From: Hoplostethus atlanticus | Taxonomy: Eukaryota > Chordata > Actinopteri > Trachichthyiformes > Trachichthyidae | Reading direction: 5' to 3' | Length of the DNA: 64,000 bases | NCBI GenBank assembly: GCA_034670405.1 | Contig: JAXDDX010000292.1 | Coordinates: forward strand, 1 to 64,000 | Part shown: piece after piece, positions 10,241 through 20,962 of the stretch | How positions within the stretch are numbered: position 1 is the first letter of the stretch | Layout: every line of letters begins with the position of its first letter | Translations under genes and position numbers: made by a program | Notes under the pieces: generated by a model | Databases searched by the model: none | The model's input: only the letters and a program-made list of their open reading frames with translations | Told to the model about the DNA's origin: nothing

Positions 10241-13200
10241 TCCCAGAACAGTTTTCCCCCAGCCCCCCCCCCAAATTTTTTTTTAAAATTTCACAGACAT
10301 TAAAATTTAAATCGTTCCAACAACTCCCTTTTTTTTGTTTTTAAGTTTTGCCATTGATCATTCTGTCCCCATGTTTTTGCCTGTTGAATAGTCTATGATC
10401 AATGAATCTAAGGATTTTTGGGCTGGGGGTCCGTCTTATCACGCTGAAAGATTTTTGGCCGGGGGAAAACTTGCTAAATTTGGTTTTTGAAAATGGGGCA
10501 CTTCTAAAGTTTTTGTTGGGGTGTTGATAAGGTCGGTCCCTTGGAAAATTTTTGCCCCCATTAAAAAAAGGGCCCTGGTGGGGGCTTTTGTTTGAAATGT
10601 AAACCCCTGGGGGGGGGGGGGGGTAAACAAAACCTAAAAAAGGGGGGTTTTAAAAAAAGACATTTGGTTGAAAATTGAAATTTGGTTATATCGGGTCTAA
10701 TCTGGAAATTTCTTCTGTACCATTTTTATAAATCTTTACAATTTTTAAAAAATTTGAAAAAATAAAAAATAATTTTTTTTTTCCCCCTTTTTTACTCCCC
10801 CACACTCAACAGTCTCTGTAAGGCATGGGCTGCCAACTGACCCCGGGGATGAGATCTTTTTCCCTTGCCCATCTGTACACGAAACAGGGTATTAAAGACT
10901 TTTGGGATTGAAAATTTTTAAAAAATTTGTAAAAAAAGTTAAAAAACCCAAAAAATTTTTCAATAAATTTCAATTAAAAGGACCATGGCTACGTTTAAAT
11001 AAATTTTACACAATTAATTTCACGGGATTACACAATTTCCATTTTTTCCCAAAAGTTTCCCAGCCAGTTCAAACCCCGATTCCACAACCCTTCCCTCAAA
11101 ACCTTTTAATCACAAAGACCGCCAAAAGGACCCGTCAGACCTTCGAAAAAGGGGAGGACTCTCTATGGGGGTTCCCTACCACATGACTTACATAAACCCT
11201 GTGATTCTATTACCCTTACGGTCATCAAACTGTCGTGAGTAATTTTCCCATTAGCCCTGCCATTAATAAAGTAATTTGTGTTGTTGCTTATGTTTTCTTT
11301 CTTCCATTTTTTTTGAAAAGGCGGGCCAGACTCAACTCCCATCCAAAACATAAAAAATACTTTGTGTATGGCCTGCCCATGGAGCTGTTTGAATGCCCTT
11401 GTGCCAAAGAGGGCTTCAGGTTTAAAAAGGGTTTGGGTCATTTTTGGGCTTGTCAGTTCCCCCATTGAGACCAGCATTGGGAGCCCCCCCTTTTTTTGGG
11501 ACAATTTGGGGGGAACCTAAATTTCCCAATAATTTAGGGTTTTTTAAAGCAAATTTTGAGAATATTGAAAAAATTTTTGCACTTAAATATTTTTATCAAA
11601 AATTTTTTGGGAACTTTTTAAAATTAATTTCTTCCAATTTTTCAGGAAATGCAAAAGTACCCAAACTATTGAAGGAGGGGGACGACCAGGGCTTTTTTTT
11701 AAAGGGGAAAAAGGGGAAGGGGGTGTTGAAAGGGCTACAAAAAATCTTGTTTTACATAAAAATTTTCAAAGAAAGTTTTTTTTCCCACCTTTCACTTGAA
11801 AAAAAAATATGTTTTATTTTTTTGAAAACCCCCTACCATTTAAAAAAAAACCCAAAATAATGAGGGTTTTTGGGGTAAACCTCTAAAACCACCCCTTCCC
11901 AAATTTTGGATACTCCTAAATTACCAAGGAAACCCCCTTTTAAAAAAATTCATTTTATAAACATAAAAAATTCCAATTAACCGTAAAATTTTTAAAAACA
12001 AATGTCATTAAAAACCTTTAAATCTTTCTTCAAGAAAATAAATTTTTTTAAAAGACATTTTAATTTTTAAAGGCTTAAAACGGAAAGGGGTGGGGGAAAT
12101 TTAACGGGAAAAGGACCAAAAAGAAGCCCCCCTCTTAGGGGGGTGGGTACCGGGACTGCTTTTAGTTTAAGCTAAAAATTTAAAGGGAGTGAAATAAACA
12201 TTTCAATTTTGTTTGGGGGAAAAATGTAAGTTTTTCCATTTTTATTAAAAATTTTTTGAATTGGGGTAATTTAAATTTTCATTTCCCCTGTAAGCCTTAA
12301 ATTTTTAAAAAGGAAGGATTCCAATTTTTTTTCACATTAAAAACCTTCAAAGGACTAAAAATTTTTCCAAGAAAAGGGAGTCCCCTTTGAAAAGGGGAAC
12401 CGTACAAAAACCACACATGGACCACTTCCAAAAGGGCCGGGGGGGTAAAAGGGGAAAATTTGGGTCCCCCAGGAAGTTTCCCAACCAAAAAACCCCTTTT
12501 CCCCTTTGTCGGTCCAAACCTAAAAAACGAAGAAATTTAAAATTTTAATAAGATTGAAAAAATGTTTACGTTTTCATTTTCCTTATCAAAATGTTTTCTT
12601 TTTTAGGAACTTTGAAAAAAAGTTAAAAGATTTAAAAAGTTTAAGAATTGAAATTTTTCCTAACAAAAAATAGTGATTTTTCCTTTGCACCCCGCTTTTT
12701 TAAATTAGGGCCTAAAAAACGGATCCTGGATAAATTTTCCCCTTTCCCACAACTATGGGTCTTCCATATGTATTCCTTTTTAAAAATTTTTTTTTACTAA
12801 TCTTGAAAAACAAGAAAATTAACCGTCCCCAACACACTTTTTGTGCCTTCAAAATGAATTTCCTTTTTAAAAAATTTTTTTTTTTTTGGGTTTTCCCGCG
12901 CTCTTTTAAAACAACCTAACCAAACACCGGGTACCCCCCTTTTAAAGGCACCCAAGAAAAGGGATGCACCAAACCATAAACGGGGAAATTTCCATGTTTA
13001 AGACCCTTTTTTTTTTTCAAAAACCAACTCTAAGAAACTTGGCCCCCCCCCCCCCCCCCAAAAATTTTCTTCAAAGGGGTTTCGTGACGAGGACCCCGGG
13101 GGATTTAAAGGACCTCCCCTTTCAATAAGGGAAAAAAACCCTGTCCGACGCCATTGCCCATATAGAGCCAAAAAAGGGGGTTAATTACCTTGTGTAAATA

Positions 13201-14690
13201 AAAAAACCCCTTTTAAAACCCCATTACGTTGGTCAGAATTTGACATCCAGCCCAAACACGTGTAACACTTTCCTTAGGGGGAAAAATCAACCCAATGCCC
13301 CCCATTTTTGTAGGGGTTAAAGGGGGAACCACCCCAACCAATTCTTCCGCCCTTCCCCGGGAATTTCCAACCAAAGGGAATGCACTCCAAAAACCCAAAA
13401 ATTTTTCCTTTTAAAACCAAACCCATTTTTTACTTATTCCAGTAAAAGAAACCCCAACTGAAAAAGGGGGTTTCTTTTTTAAACAATTTTGGCCTGCCGT
13501 AAAGGCCGGTCAAACCCCGGACTCCCCCTTGTGCAGGGTTTAAAAGGGCATGTGAAAAAAAAACCGGTAAAACCCCTGCCCTGGAGTCCCCCCACCCGCA
13601 AGACGAACAGCCCCTAAAAGGGTAATTTTGGTAAAAAAAACAATCTGATTAAGATTTTTTTCTTTGGAAATTTTTTTTTTAAAATTTTGGGAGGGGGGCC
13701 CGTCAAAAGGGGGGTTATAAACAATTTTTTCAAAATCAAAAGCAAAGCTTTCTCCTTAGAAAGAATAACAAGCCAAATTTTAAAAAATGTTTTTCCCTGA
13801 ATTTTCCCGGAAATTTTTTTGGCACTCCTTTTTAAAACAATTACAATTTTTAGATGGACATGGAAAAAACATCCCCAAAAATTTTAAAATACTTAAAAAC
13901 CCAAAAAATTTTTTTTTTTGGGCTATTGCGTTTAAAATGAAAAATTTTGGAGAAAATAAAAAAATAATCAAACATTTTTTTTTTGCCTATTACCCTTTTT
14001 ATTTTAAATTTGAGAAATTTTATCAAGAAAACTTAAAAATACTTTATTTCCCATTGTATGTGAAAAAAATTCTCCCAAAAAATTATAATTTAAACGCATT
14101 TCCACAAAAGCCAAACCCCTTATACCAATACATTGGGGCCGGGTTTTCAAAATTGCCGAAAACCTATGAAAACGGAAATTTCTCGGTTTTTAAAATTCAT
14201 CCCAAAAACAAAAGAAGAATGTTTTTTAAAAACCCCCCCCTTTTAACCCCCCTACACACTTTATTTTTCACGGTTTTGGGAAAATTTTTTAAAAGTACCC
14301 CTGAATTTGCAAAAAAAATTCCCCCGAATTTTGCAATTCCCAAAACCGAGGGAAAAATTTAAACATAAAAAAGGTGAAAAGTTGGAAATTGGATTGGTTT
14401 TTTGGGGCCTCATTTGCAAGAAAATTTTTACCGGGTTTATGCAAATTTTTTACCTTTTTTGGTAAAAGTAAACAAAATTATCCCACTGTCTCAAATTCAA
14501 TTCTTTTTGGCAAGAAAAACAAAGCTAAAAATGGCCCAAAACCCCAAAACACAAAAACGCAAAACACACCACCCACCAAAGAAAAAACACGAAATTTTAA
14601 CAAAAAAGTTCACTGGTTTTTTGTGGGTGTACTGCCCCCCCCCTTCTTCAATGGGTCAAACGTCCTTGGCTGGGGAATTTTTTGACCGGG
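10241..14690. other. Unassigned corrupted sequence
   Basis: About 4.4 kb in which I can identify no gene, LTR or repeat with confidence. It is AT-rich and full of stretched homopolymers, with no reading frame that resembles a known protein. It may be the interior of the LTR element that begins near 9851. Cleaner islands occur near 11.1-11.5 kb, but their translations are not recognisable. Confidence 0.5.
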
Positions 14691-14951
14691 CTGCAACACT
14701 GAGTGTTGCTTCTGGAGCAGCCGCCATGGTTAATGTAGTCAGTGTACTTAAAAGTACACAAAGGCTCATGCAACAATTAATATTCATCCACCATAACATT
14801 GAATGAACTGGACGTGGATGACTGAACTGGACGTGGATGACTGAGGTCTATCGCCTCTCCATTACACACTACCTTATCTACCTTATCAACCTTATCTCCA
14901 ACACATGAGCCTATATTTACTGTACTGTATATTTACTCTATATTTCGTATA
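14691..14951. other. Unassigned flank with a short tandem duplication
   Basis: Clean sequence resumes here. TGAACTGGACGTGGATGAC occurs twice in tandem at about 14803-14842. Nothing else is recognised before the solo LTR. Confidence 0.4.
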
Positions 14952-15576
14952 TGTGGCGGCTCGCCACAGTACCGGGGTCCATGCCAGACAGAGACATAGG
15001 CAGGAGGAGAGTTAACTGGCCAGCAGGCCGTTTTATTTGCAAACCAGCAATAAACCCGGCTCGGCGTTGACGGACGTGTGGAGCGCTGTCTTCCTCGGCG
15101 CACGCACCTCCTCCTCCTCTCCCGGCAGGCCAGCCGCGGTGCACCAAGGCTGCCCCAGTCAGCCAGGCTTCCAGGGGTGTCCCGCCCCAACCCCGACTGG
15201 GCAGCCTTTCCAGGCTGCGCCCGGCTGCATCCTCCGGAGCTCGGCAGGTCGCCGCCGGCTTTGACGGCCGCTCTCCCACTCCGTTGTTCTCGCCGCTTGC
15301 GCCCTCGCCTCCGTCCCGACAACCCTGCCGTGGACCTCGCTCGGATGCTGGCTTGTCTCTCCGCTCCCAGTCGACTCCCGATCTCCTGTTGACTTCCAGT
15401 CATTCTGCCAGCCTCTCACACCATCACACATCCACACGCAGGTAAAAAAGGGCCCAGCTGCAATCAGCCTTAATTGGCCGCAGCTGGTACCGGATCCAGG
15501 GTAGAGTCAGTCCACTGACTCAACTCTCTCCTGGAGCCACGCTAAGCCTCACCCCACCCTCCTCCCAGCTGCCACA
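14952..15576 (-). repeat. Solo LTR, 625 bp, with perfect 5-bp target duplication
   Basis: On the minus strand it begins TGTGGCAGCTGGGAGG and ends GAGCCGCCACA, i.e. TG...CA termini with TGTGGC/GCCACA inverted ends. GTATA is duplicated at 14947-14951 and 15577-15581. AATAAA occurs on the minus strand near 15050 as a plausible polyadenylation signal. No internal region lies on either side, so this is a solo LTR left by recombination. A second copy of the family starts at 21815. Its GC-rich middle is open over 150 codons in several frames on both strands, which I attribute to composition. Confidence 0.85.
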
Positions 15577-15639
15577 GTATATTATAGTATACACTGAATA
15601 GTGTTTACTTTTCAATACACATGAAAATAATTTAATTAG

Positions 15640-16552
15640 CAAACCCACTATTGTAATCTTGCAGGTTTATTAGTGGGATTGCTGTGTAAACAGCAAACCC
15701 ACTATTGTAATCTTGCATACTTATTAGTGGGATTGCTGTGTAACAGCAAACCCACTATTGTAATCCGACTTTCTTCTTCGGTGCGCTTTTTTTGCTCACC
15801 TGTAGCCAGAAAACCGCTTGTGCCACATATGTGGTTCAGGTATCGAAATGTGCGTAATTATATGACGGGGTGTGCATTTGCATAAAACGTTCAGAAATTC
15901 GCACGATTTGCGAGTTATCACAGAAAAACACGATTTTTTAAAAAAGGCGGTCGGCGCGTAACTTGTCCCGCAGTTTTCAAGCTACATGTATTTGTAATGC
16001 AACTGCATTCAACTTCATACAACATTCTACTACTACTACTACTAGTACTACTACAATGCCACCATTTTGGATCTTGGTGGCCATTTTGGATCCAGACCAC
16101 CATTTTAGATCCAGAGAGTACACCTTAGCAATCACATAGACATCAATGTATTTGTAATGCAACTGCATTCAACTTCATACAACTTTCAAGTACTACTACT
16201 AGTACTACTACAAATGCCGCCATTTTGGATCCAGGTGGCCATTTTGGATCCAGACCACCATTTTAGATCCAGAGAGTACACCTTAGCAATCACATAGACC
16301 TCAATGTATTTGTAATGCAACTGCATTCAACTTTGAAGTACTATGACTAGTACTACTACAGATGCCGCCATTTTGGATCCAGCTAGAACACATTAGAAAT
16401 CACATAGACATCAATGTATTTGTAATGCAACTGCATTCAACTTCATACACCCTAACCCTAACCCTGACCACCCAGTACAACAGAGTAATATATACTTTGC
16501 GGTTTGCCCGTACAGCAATCCCACGCATTTTCCGCGGGAAATGCATTTCTAG
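15640..16552 (+). mobile_element. Hairpin-bounded repeat element (Helitron-like ends)
   Basis: The left end carries repeated hairpin arms: CAGCAAACCCACTATTG and its imperfect complement TAGTGGGATTGCTGTG alternate from 15640 to 15765. The right end has ACAGCAATCCCAC, then a palindrome GCATTTTCCGCGGGAAATGC (16525-16544), then ATTTCTAG and AATG flank. A short GC-rich hairpin a few bases before CTRR is the classic Helitron 3' end, and internal minisatellites are common in non-autonomous Helitrons. I see no RepHel gene. The left end does not show the canonical TC start, so the class is an inference. It lies just downstream of the SRCR-Ig gene's stop codon. Confidence 0.4.
15987..16470 (+). repeat. 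~158-bp tandem repeats with a short CCCTAA run
   Basis: TGTATTTGTAATGCAACTGC starts at 15987, 16147, 16305 and 16415, giving periods of 160, 158 and 110 bp. Each unit holds a (TAC)n/(ACT)n stretch and one or more copies of GCCATTTTGGATCCAG. The array ends with CCCTAACCCTAACCCTGACC at about 16449. These repeats make up most of the interior of the hairpin-bounded element. Confidence 0.8.
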
Positions 16553-16619
16553 TAATGTTTTTGCTGCTTTGATTTCAGTCTGACTTTAAAGGGAACAGCT
16601 TTGGAGCTCCTTGGAGATC

Positions 16620-16739
16620 CTACTCTGTTCCCTGGGCTCCTGCCTCTTCACCCAGCCCACCTTCAGCACTGGAACTTCCAAGGTTATAATAATCCAGCTC
16701 AATGTTCTCCTCTCTTCCTGGCTTCTGCCCCCTGGTAGC
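16620..16739 (-). CDS. Cytoplasmic-tail exon of the SRCR-Ig receptor
   Basis: A 120-bp exon: acceptor ..TCTCCAG at 16742-16740, then 39 codons and TAG. It encodes an acidic tail with a Tyr-Tyr-Asn-Leu motif ('ELDYYNL'), a possible phosphotyrosine docking or sorting signal. Its phase fits directly to the transmembrane exon. A 20-21-bp candidate micro-exon (16775-16795) lies between them, but joining it breaks this frame, so I leave it out. Confidence 0.55.
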   Translation of the reverse strand, partial: ATRGQKPGREENIELDYYNLGSSSAEGGLGEEAGAQGTE

Positions 16740-16855
16740 CTGGAGAGACATGGCAGCAACAATCCCTTACTGGATCTCTCTGACTCTCTTCTAGGTAAAA
16801 ATATACAGTCTAACCATGTAATTTAACCCAATCCTCTGGTGACTAAAGATGATAC

Positions 16856-16941
16856 CTTGCAGTAGAAATAGATGGCAGTGTTAGACAACACCATGATCAG
16901 CAGCACTACAACTGGTCTGAGGATGAGCTCTGTCAGAGAGG
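16856..16941 (-). CDS. Transmembrane exon of the SRCR-Ig receptor
   Basis: Between a TTTCAG acceptor and a GTATCA donor on the minus strand, 86 bp encode 'LTELILRPVVVLLIMVLSNT' followed by 'AIYFYCK': about 20 hydrophobic residues and a positive end. This is a single membrane span and places the Ig domain outside the cell. Confidence 0.6.
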
Positions 16942-17255
16942 CTGAAACAGATTCACAATCATCACATCAGATCACCTAACATCATGAGTTGAACAGCTCC
17001 CATTAAAGATAGTTTAAGTTGCAGTAAATACTTTAAAACCACTAAATTAAGGCACTTTAACATCCCTGTTTGGTTCAGTTCTTAGACAATATGGTAATCT
17101 AATCTGCTCTAAAGAGTAAATTGATGTTGGACAAACTGCACCTGCAGAAAGTCAGTTTTCAGGAATGAAGTAAAGCCTGCTTATTCTCTCATTAACACCC
17201 AAGTCTTTTTGAAATGATAAAGTGGATTGTGAACAGTGTTTGTCCTTCAGGTTAC

Positions 17256-17586
17256 CTGAGACAGTGAGAGAGAGGGCCAGGCTCTCAGAGGAGAAGTTAT
17301 TGGAGAAAATATAGATGTGATAAGATATGATGTGATAGTGCCCTTGGTGGGCGTAGTCTGCAGCAGGAAACAGGAAGCGTGCAGAGTGATTGACAGCTGG
17401 CTGGATGTTGTATGTTGTGTTGGGAGCCAGTGAAGGTGAGGTGTAAGGAGCCTTCTGGGTACTGTGGCTGGATGGAGCAGCTGATGGTGAAGTTGGAGCC
17501 CTTGAACACATAAAGCCCCTGCTGCTGGGCCTCAGAGACCTCGTCCATGGAGGAAGAGAGGGAGATGATTGGCTGAAACAGCAGGT
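17256..17586 (-). pseudogene. Ig-like domain exon with a one-base frameshift
   Basis: Acceptor TTCACAG at 17593-17587 and donor GTAACC at 17255. The first half has 'GSNFTISCSI' (B-strand Cys) and 'GSLHLTFTGS'. The second half, in the next frame, has 'FLFPAADYAHQGHYH' and 'SSESLALSLTVS', which fit the end of an Ig domain. Length is 331 bp where the phase calls for 330, so one extra C near 17430 explains the break. Just upstream, the start of the exon and its acceptor are partly duplicated (17587-17635). Confidence 0.6.
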
Positions 17587-17777
17587 CTGTGAACACAAAG
17601 GAAGATCATTGGTTGAACCAGCAGATCTATAAACACAGAGAAAGATGACAAAGACTCAAAGACTTGGGAATATATGTTAACAATATCCTAATGCCCTTCT
17701 TCATCAATGATCAGTTATAGGATTGTTTCCTCCCCATCTGCTGTGTCAACGTGATGAACGCTGACCGTTGAAAGGTG

Positions 17778-17977
17778 TCAGGATTTGTCTGTTAGCAGCC
17801 ACCATACAAGAGCATTCAGATGTAATGCAGCTATCAGCTGTCTACACACTACAGCTGCTGACTTCAGGTTCCAGTAAGAGTACCAGCTATCCACTGGTTT
17901 CCAGTCTCCCTGGTGTTTCATCTCCAGTCCACCAGCACAGCGACTGGCTCCTCCCACCAACCTGACATCATCAGGCT
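17778..17977 (-). pseudogene. SRCR domain exon, truncated
   Basis: After a CTGTTCAG acceptor the minus strand reads 'DDVRLVGGASRCAGGLEM' ... 'GDWKPV' ... 'LKSAAVVCRQL', the N-terminal half of a scavenger receptor cysteine-rich domain. SRCR domains are about 100 residues with 6-8 Cys. Here the match ends after ~50 residues, and the frame then runs through unrelated residues to a stop at 17778. Confidence 0.6.
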
Positions 17978-18231
17978 CTGAACAGAGACAAGAGAGTAAA
18001 TAGTAAAATAAGTAATGTTACTTTAATTTGAAAAGAAATCAAGCTAAATCAAAGCTGCAGTTTCAATTTTAAATTCTACATTTCTAATTAATTTCTGTAT
18101 TTACCTGTTGAATGGTGTTTTATTTCAGCCTGGAGTCCTGAGTAGAAAAAGATCCCATGTTCAGAGCTCTGAACAGACAAAATATTCTGCATTGGCAAGA
18201 ATTTTCTCAGGGTTATATGGACTGAACTCAC

Positions 18232-18395
18232 TCTTGAATAATTTGACCAGTTCACTGTAAATCACGTTAATAATTTGAATAGTTCAGTACAAATCACATT
18301 GATAATTTGACCAGTTGATTGTAAGTTACATGTTAATAATTACACTAGTTCAGTATTAATCACGTTAATAATTACACTAGTTCAGTATAAATTAT
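18232..18395 (+). repeat. ~32-bp tandem repeat, about five copies
   Basis: Units of the form AATCACGTTAATAATT.(A/G)..(T/A)AGTTCAGTAT recur from 18232 to 18395 with drift. It lies in the non-coding stretch (17980-18586) upstream of the SRCR exon. No further exon is recognised there. Confidence 0.7.
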
Positions 18396-18586
18396 TTTCC
18401 ATTGAAGGCCTTCTCCTCACTATCTGCCTCATATTAAGGAGTAATGAAATACACGCTTTCAGCCTGTCTCCACTCAGCATATTTTATAATCCATAGTTAA
18501 GTAATCAATACTGTTAGTAACATCTGTAGGTAAATCCACGTTATTAATCCATACTCAGCTGCATAGATTTATATACTCCCATAGTT

Positions 18587-20962
18587 AGGGTTCAAACCCC
18601 GAAAGGGTAGAACCCTATTGTTTTTCACCTCGGTTTATTAGGGTTCAAACCCCGAAGGGGTAGAACCCTATTGTTTTCCTATCGGTTTATTATTATTCTT
18701 TGTTGTCTTATGCCGCGTCGCAAATTCCCGTGAGCTGGAATGAGCTAAAACTATGAAACTTGGCCCAATAACTGGAAATGATGTGCAAATGCTTCCCAAG
18801 AAACATGAGCCCAATCGGCCAGATGGTGGCGCTGTAATTAAGGCCCAAAAGCGAAATTTTGGAATGGCCACGCCCCTCACATAGTGACTCCGATTGACTT
18901 GAAATTTGACACACAAGTCCAGCTCAAGGTGCTCTACAAAAAAGCCTCAAGAACCACTAAAGTCCGCCTGACTAGATTTTCCGCCATTTTGAATTTTTTG
19001 AAAAACCAAATTTTCTGTGGATAATTATTGGACCAAGCTTATCAATGCATGCATAAAGGTTGTTGATATCTTATTTAGTTTTCAAGATATATTCCAATAA
19101 ACTTCAAAAGGGCGTGGCTCAGCACATAATTACACTAAAGTCAAGAACCGTTGCTCCAATCATCACAAAACTTGCAGGATATGTCCACATTAGTACCTGA
19201 AACATACCCTGAAAGTTTCATTAAATTCGACCACTAGGGGGCGCTACAAATGCCACAAAATGGGCGTGACATAACACAAATCAGACTATAAATCAGATTT
19301 TTTTTGTCCAATCATTACAAAACTTGCAACTTGGATATGTTTGATAACAATGTTGAAACACGTGTGTAAAATTATTTTGAAATCACTCAATAGGGGGCGC
19401 CACCAGTTCCAAACATGTGCATGGGCCTGGCGCAAATTTGGCCTTAAATCAATGACAGTTTGTCCAAACATCACCAAACTTGGTTGACATTTTTAATTAA
19501 GCTGTTGAAACATGTCCCCAACCTGTTTTTGAAATTGACCAATAGGGGGTGACGGCGTTGTCGAACAAGGGCGTGGGCCTGGCAAATTGTGCTGTAAATA
19601 CATGAGTTTTTCCATATGGATGTAACCCACATTAAAATATGGTTATAAAATAAATAGATTTTTATAAATTAAGTTACAAATAAATTAGGCTACAATTAAA
19701 AATGTTGACACTAAATCATTTGTAAGAAGAAACAATTAAAACGTATGCCTATACAAATTCATAGTGAAACATTCCCCTTTAATTAGTGAATATCCCTTTA
19801 AGAAAGACGTTGTTTTTTTTCCTCTCTCGGAAAAAAGCACAGGTGCAGAGTTAGAACCGTGCACTGCAGAGAGAGAAACAGAGAGAAAGAGATAGATCAT
19901 TTACTTTGTAAAAGACATACATTTTGTTGTTATGGAAGAGTTTTTTTTTTTTGAGAAGTTTGTTTCATGGAGTTGGACACTCTTCTTCCTCGTGCTGTGA
20001 TAGTGTGTGCGCTGTACACGTCTGATGACTGCTGAATACATCGCTGCCAGTGTGGTAGGAGTGTTGTGGATCTGAAAACAGAATTGAACTGAACTACAGT
20101 ACAAAGAACTAGAACTGAATTTGAAAAGAACTGAAGAATATACCACTTTGGTACTACATTACATTTATTTCAAGAATTTACAATGTTATGTTGTTGTGAT
20201 GATGTAATGTTCATTTGATGTTTAGATTGAAGAAAGGTGAATTTTATTGTATCTTACCTGTCGGGGAAGAAAGGAAAAGAGTTAAACCCAAAAGGTTATA
20301 TCTCTGATTTACCTGTCATGGATTTTACCTGTTTACCTGTGAAGGAAAAATAATAAGACTTAACTCAGGGAATAAAATAAGACATAACCTATTCAGCTAA
20401 AATAGGCATAACCTACTAACCTAAAATAAGTTATGTTAGAAATCTGACTAAACTGACTTAAACTGACTTGACTAACTAATCTATAGGAAGTTAAAGGAGA
20501 AACAAAAAAGGTTTGGTTATACTTACCTGTGATTTAGGCCTATAAGAAGATTGACTTATTTTATGATAACTGCTATTTTTATTTGTTTGTTACCTTTCCA
20601 ATCACTAAATTGCCGGCTGTTTATATTTAAAGCTCTGTGTCTCCGGTCTGATTTATTATATTATCATCATTATTATTATTATCATCACCACGAACCTAGA
20701 ACTAGTCCAGTCGTATACTTACGCTGTGGATACAGTGACACAAGTGCTACATGGGCTTACAGTATAGCATTTTTCTGGGGCTTTTATGTTTAAACTGGGC
20801 TTTGTTTGAGAATGGAAGCCTCTGTCCTAGTGGCCTTGCTTACTTAAACATACAGTAAACTGCATATATTTGTTTGTGGAATTTATCTTATTCTGTCACT
20901 CTGCATGCAGTTTGCCATAACAAAATGGTTTGAACCCGCGAATCGCCGCTTGCGGCTATATT
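18587..20962 (+). mobile_element. Hairpin-bounded repeat element with AGGGGGCGC units
   Basis: The left end has two tandem hairpins (18587-18616 and 18640-18669), AGGGTTCAAACCCC-GAA-GGGGTAGAACCCT, each followed by ATTGTTTT and CGGTTTATTA. The right end (20928-20960) reads GGTTTGAACCC, complementary to the left arm, then CGCGAATCGCCGCTTGCGGC, which contains the hairpin GCCGC-TT-GCGGC. The interior (about 19.1-19.6 kb) holds degenerate ~155-bp units, each with a variant of ATAGGGGGCGC and GGGCGTGG. Nothing resembles a protein. The layout resembles the 15.64-16.55 kb element although the sequences differ. 19.6-20.5 kb may be a further insertion that I cannot classify. Confidence 0.45.

Larger units (their letters stand above)
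2530..14690. other. Low-quality sequence block (probable assembly or basecalling error)
   Basis: From about 2.53 kb the text changes character: homopolymers are swollen, bases are doubled (GGGG, CCCC, TTTTT, AAAA) and short motifs are lost. Order and content still follow ERV2 base for base where they are homologous. For example, 5170-5240 follows 60660-60730, and 2580-2760 follows 58130-58310. Clean text returns at about 14.69 kb. The change of texture is abrupt, falls inside one provirus and runs past its right LTR into unrelated DNA. That fits poor consensus quality better than mutation. Short open frames inside this block should not be taken as genes. Confidence 0.85.
16620..17977 (-). pseudogene. 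SRCR-Ig transmembrane receptor gene, 3' part, frameshifted
   Basis: The only host-type gene I can support. On the minus strand, with consensus splice sites: an SRCR exon (to 17977), an Ig-like exon (17256-17586), a transmembrane exon (16856-16941) and a cytoplasmic exon with a stop (16620-16739). Splice phases of the last three agree if one surplus base in the Ig exon is ignored. That base, near 17430, shifts the frame in mid-domain. The SRCR domain is also cut short after 'VVCRQL'. Fish carry many SRCR receptors of the CD163/CD5L/DMBT1 kind with this architecture. This copy is either a pseudogene or a real gene with a sequencing error. Upstream exons are not visible before the repeat at 18.6 kb. 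Confidence 0.6.

Noticed and set aside
2560-14690. Dozens of short open frames of 60-190 codons
   Set aside because: They lie in corrupted sequence and where homology exists they are shifted fragments of retroviral genes; elsewhere they are poly-Phe/Lys/Pro products of stretched homopolymers.
14933-15403. GC-rich open frames of 92-156 codons over the solo LTR
   Set aside because: They run across an LTR with defined ends and target duplication, occur in several frames and both strands, and resemble no family.
16449-16468. Telomere-like CCCTAACCCTAACCCT
   Set aside because: Only about two and a half units at the end of a minisatellite array; too short for an interstitial telomere claim.
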